DNA from: JBMORL01 sp049322335
GTDB lineage: Bacteria; Bacteroidota; Bacteroidia; Flavobacteriales_D; UBA2798
Assembly: GCA_049322335.1 (NCBI GenBank)
Contig: JBMORL010000023.1
Coordinates: forward strand, 1-27,284
Length of the DNA: 27,284 nt
Direction: 5' to 3'
The position numbers and the translations under genes are program-made. This document shows, piece by piece, positions 24,735 through 27,284 of this stretch (position 1 is the stretch's first letter; each line of letters begins with the position of its first letter). The notes beneath the pieces are model-generated. The model had not been told where the DNA came from, did no database searches, and saw nothing but the letters and a program-made list of their open reading frames with translations.

Positions 24735-25952
24735 TTATTTTTTGATGATCTTCCTGCTAACGGCCCCATCCACTTCTGCCACGTAAACTCCCGGTGGAAG
24801 ATGCCTGATATCTATCTCCATTCTCCCGGTATAACGTTCTACGGACAATAGTTGACCAAACAGGTTATATAATTTTACCTCGTGAAAATTTTGGTCATGA
24901 GAATCAAAAACCAAAAATTGATCTGCAGGATTCGGATAAATATACATTTCATTTTTTTCGTTTTCTTCAATCGCATTGGGCACATCACCACAGTTCCACT
25001 GGCTGTATTGTAAACCGGTGTTGGTTTGCCATGTTTCAAAGAGTGTAAATTTTTCAGTAAGTTTTTTCCACTGGATTTTTGAAGTGCCCCAGTTATTTAT
25101 TGTATCACACAACTGGGATATTTTCTGAAACAATGTATTTCCGAATTCACGTTGATTGATCGTCACAGAATAGACATAAAATTTATTCTGGGGAAGTAAC
25201 CCGGTTTGAATGCTGTCGATAAAATCGCGCAAAGGGTTCAGGATATCGTTGATGTTTTTAGCTGAATCCAGGGAATTAATGGGCTGACAACCATTGCCGA
25301 TATACCAAACCGTTTTGTTGGGATCATGTATGTAAAATGAATCCAGTGTATTGGTATTGGAAGGCGCGTGAGGTTTCCAGATTCCATAATCATTCAGGTC
25401 GTTGGTATGAGGCTGATAACTTCCGGCTCCCCACATCAGTTTTGCTTTCCACTTTATCCAGGGAAAAGTAATTCCTGTTATCGTATCCTGGTATCTCCAC
25501 CAATCAATCCCCTGAACGGGCGGATTCTGTGAATAATATAAAAAACCACCGAGTGTTTGGGTGGGAAAGCATCCCAGCGTATCAAGATATTTCCAGGTGT
25601 CGGCAATGTTGTAAGAGGAAGAATCAGAAACTTTGGGCCGGGGATCAATTTCTATATTATCAGCATAAATTCCCGATGTTATTGTTTTAAATACATTGGA
25701 AACAAACGGACTGGGCTCGTTGTTGTACGCGCCCCGTGCAAAACCATCACAGGTTTCAAGGTTCCATGATGCGCCTTTTGTATTTATAATTGAGGCAAGT
25801 TGAAGCACTTTGGTTTTCATTGCCTGGTAATACAGGTTGTTTTGCAGCATTTCGTTGGGCTCATTGTGCGACACAAAATTGATGTACACAACGGGTTGTG
25901 ATAAAAGAATGGATGGAAAAAGGAAAAAAGAAAGAAGGATTTTTGATTTCAT
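24735..25952 (-). CDS. Secreted protein of unknown function with T9SS sorting domain
   Basis: A 405-residue protein. A signal peptide (about 1-18, LLSQ) is followed by a region of about 300 residues that I do not recognise, starting VVYINFVSHNEPNEML and including ETCDGFARGAYNNE, a pattern suggesting a glycosidase- or deacetylase-like barrel but without a secure match. The C-terminal ~75 residues form a T9SS type A sorting domain (MYIYPNPADQFLVFD ... LPPGVYVAEVDG). It is probably secreted or anchored on the surface. It is the first gene of a tightly packed three-gene operon with the DUF1801 and OmpA-domain genes and has a reasonable Bacteroidota promoter upstream. Confidence 0.82.
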   Translation of the reverse strand: MKSKILLSFFLFPSILLSQPVVYINFVSHNEPNEMLQNNLYYQAMKTKVLQLASIINTKGASWNLETCDGFARGAYNNEPSPFVSNVFKTITSGIYADNIEIDPRPKVSDSSSYNIADTWKYLDTLGCFPTQTLGGFLYYSQNPPVQGIDWWRYQDTITGITFPWIKWKAKLMWGAGSYQPHTNDLNDYGIWKPHAPSNTNTLDSFYIHDPNKTVWYIGNGCQPINSLDSAKNINDILNPLRDFIDSIQTGLLPQNKFYVYSVTINQREFGNTLFQKISQLCDTINNWGTSKIQWKKLTEKFTLFETWQTNTGLQYSQWNCGDVPNAIEENEKNEMYIYPNPADQFLVFDSHDQNFHEVKLYNLFGQLLSVERYTGRMEIDIRHLPPGVYVAEVDGAVSRKIIKK

Positions 25953-25972
25953 ACTTTATAATTTGAAGGAAG

Positions 25973-26002
25973 TAAATTTATAAAAAAAATCCGAAACCAC
26001 AA
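25973..26002 (-). promoter_or_regulatory. Promoter candidate of the T9SS cargo / DUF1801 / OmpA operon
   Basis: On the minus strand, TTG (26000-26002) is separated by 19 nt from TAAATTTA (25973-25980), one base off TAnnTTTG. It lies 20 nt before the operon's first ATG. Confidence 0.45.
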
Positions 26003-26015
26003 TACCCTGAAACAA

Positions 26016-26588
26016 TTATCTGGAAGAAGTATCAGGAACGTGATTATTGTTTAAATACTCATTCATTCTCCGGTGTTGTTCCCATTCTTCGGGAGTAAAT
26101 TCCCTGACAAAATATTCTACCCCGTTTTCCCAGCGATACACCCCGGGTTTATCAATGAGAAACTGGCTGGATTCATACCCGTCATAATATCCCAGCGTAT
26201 AGGGAATGCGTTTACCGTTTTGATACACTTCCAGTTTTTCCCTGTGGTTTTTATCAAACGACCGGTAAATAATATTATCAGGAACAACTATTGAATCGTT
26301 GTTGAGGAGATATTTACCTTCTTTTATTACGGTAAAACCATTTTTACTTACCAATTTCCATTCGTTATTGGGCCATAGCTCATAATAGATGTCAGATTCC
26401 CACAGCCAGCCGTCTTTGTAAACATTCACTTTAGAAAGTTTTCTTTTTCCCGATGGATATCCGTAAATTTTCATCACTTCCCATTGCACTCCGTCTTTTT
26501 TATACGAACGTATCACCGGCCCGGCTTTCGGGTGGCAGGCGGAAATGAGCAGTGAAAAAATAAAAAATAATGAAAAAATGTTTTTCAT
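26016..26588 (-). CDS. Lipoprotein of unknown function
   Basis: A 190-residue protein with a clear lipobox, LLISAC (C18), after a short hydrophobic signal, so it is a membrane-anchored lipoprotein. The mature part has strands reminiscent of MORN/YwqK-like repeats (KLSKVNVYKDGWLWESDIYYE, KLEVYQNGKRIPYTLGYYDG) and a charged tail (EFTPEEWEQHRRMNEYLNNN). No catalytic motif is seen. It is separated by 111 bp from the SRPBCC gene upstream and by 63 bp from the next operon, with no strong terminator on either side. The function cannot be stated. Confidence 0.75.
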   Translation of the reverse strand: MKNIFSLFFIFSLLISACHPKAGPVIRSYKKDGVQWEVMKIYGYPSGKRKLSKVNVYKDGWLWESDIYYELWPNNEWKLVSKNGFTVIKEGKYLLNNDSIVVPDNIIYRSFDKNHREKLEVYQNGKRIPYTLGYYDGYESSQFLIDKPGVYRWENGVEYFVREFTPEEWEQHRRMNEYLNNNHVPDTSSR

Positions 26589-26699
26589 TTAATTGTTGCC
26601 TGGAAAATTTCCGGTTTGTGTCACTGTTTCCCTTTCTATTGTGAAGGTAAGAAATCCGGGTGAAATTTACAATATCAACGAAAAAATAGTTGCCAGAAA

Positions 26700-27137
26700 T
26701 TAATTCTGCACGTAGGGCTCATTACTATAAGCCATTTCCCTTATATTTTCCATCGCATGTTTCATATAGATTTTCCAAAAGGTTTTGGTAAAATACCAGT
26801 GAAAAAGATACATCCAGCTGTGTTTGGAAAACAAATGATAGGTATAAATCACCTGAACAGTACCCTTTTCGTTTTCCTGCACTTCCCATTCACCCTGCAG
26901 TTTTTCAATTCCGATAAACGGCATTTTAAAATCGCTGATCTCAATTTTCCAGTATTTGTTCTCTTTGCGGATCAGCACGGTATCCAAAGCCGCTTCTCCG
27001 CCTTTGAAAAAAATATTCTTCTCCATAAACACTTTTCGGCTTCCACCCGTTTTTCCCCAGTTTTCATCTTCTGTGCAATGCGTAACACGAGGCATAAAAA
27101 GAAACCCGGAGTGCACTTTCGTGACATCGCATAACAT
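26700..27137 (-). CDS. SRPBCC/START-fold protein, 5' end uncertain
   Basis: 145 residues from the only in-frame ATG. The pattern (RVTHCTEDENWGKTGGSRKVFM, IEISDFKMPFIGIEKLQGEWEVQENEKGTVQVIYTYHLF, then a C-terminal helix MKHAMENIREMA) fits the SRPBCC helix-grip fold, a ligand-binding family. The frame stays open upstream to a stop at 27228-27230, and the residues there (IKTIFNCSLERAFKTPM) look like the missing first strand and helix of the fold. No ATG, GTG or TTG is available in that extension. Either a rare start codon is used, or the true start has been lost at the adjoining 24-bp tandem repeats. No signal peptide is seen. Confidence 0.7.
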   Translation of the reverse strand: MLCDVTKVHSGFLFMPRVTHCTEDENWGKTGGSRKVFMEKNIFFKGGEAALDTVLIRKENKYWKIEISDFKMPFIGIEKLQGEWEVQENEKGTVQVIYTYHLFSKHSWMYLFHWYFTKTFWKIYMKHAMENIREMAYSNEPYVQN

Positions 27138-27207
27138 CGGTGTCTTAAACGCTCTTTCAAGAGAACAATTGAAAATAGTTTTTATATGTGTTTTGTATGT
27201 TGGGATA

Positions 27208-27271
27208 AGAGATGGAGTTATTGTGTTATTGAGAGATGGAGTTATTGTGTTATTGGGGGATGGAGTTATTG
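27208..27271. repeat. 24-bp tandem repeat, 2.7 copies
   Basis: Two identical 24-bp units (27208-27231 and 27232-27255; core GATGGAGTTATTGTGTTATT) are followed by a partial third copy with two mismatches. Each unit contains in-frame stops on the minus strand, so the block is non-coding. It lies just upstream of the SRPBCC gene and close to the window end. Confidence 0.85.
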
Positions 27272-27284
27272 AGTGTACTAAGTT

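Overview
The window looks like a chromosomal segment from a member of the Bacteroidota. The evidence is the fused SecDF, a PorT-like barrel of the type IX secretion system (T9SS), three secreted proteins ending in T9SS-type sorting domains, a Reg_prop/Y_Y_Y sensor, SprB and PKD repeats, and promoter boxes close to the Bacteroidota consensus TAnnTTTG with an upstream TTG. I cannot place it at genus level. No phage, plasmid, insertion sequence or CRISPR array is visible. It contains a 100-N scaffold gap (22721-22820), and both ends carry short tandem repeats.

Layout: 125-7097 (minus) holds a membrane SpoIIE-type phosphatase with a beta-propeller sensor and, separated by a strong terminator, a giant PKD/SprB adhesin-like T9SS cargo. 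7252-10610 (plus) holds a formimidoylglutamase-like arginase-family enzyme and a multi-pass membrane patatin. 10613-11129 (minus) is a small ParE-type toxin-antitoxin pair whose toxin is broken by a one-base frameshift. 11215-14687 (minus) holds tatA and secDF. 14904-17596 (plus) holds an FG-GAP repeat T9SS cargo translationally coupled to a DCC/DUF393 redox protein. 17665-17869 is a non-coding block with 24-bp terminal inverted repeats. 17929-19851 (minus) encodes an exported protein with a phosphohistidine domain followed by a PEP-synthase-type ATP-grasp domain. 20075-22366 (plus) holds porT and a COG2509 flavoprotein.

22636-23114 holds tRNA-Leu(CAG), the scaffold gap, two 107-bp tandem repeats that each end in the last 17 nt of the tRNA region, and a bidirectional terminator. 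23170-25952 (minus) is a three-gene operon: T9SS cargo, DUF1801 protein, OmpA-domain protein. 26016-27137 (minus) holds a lipoprotein and an SRPBCC-fold protein whose 5' end is uncertain.

The common theme is the cell envelope. SecDF and TatA move proteins across the inner membrane, PorT belongs to the outer-membrane T9SS, and three cargos for that system lie nearby. The less ordinary items are the exported phosphohistidine/ATP-grasp protein, the repeats carrying a tRNA tail, the inverted-repeat block, and the frameshifted toxin beside an intact antitoxin. I did not find a convincing new multigene defence or mobile system.
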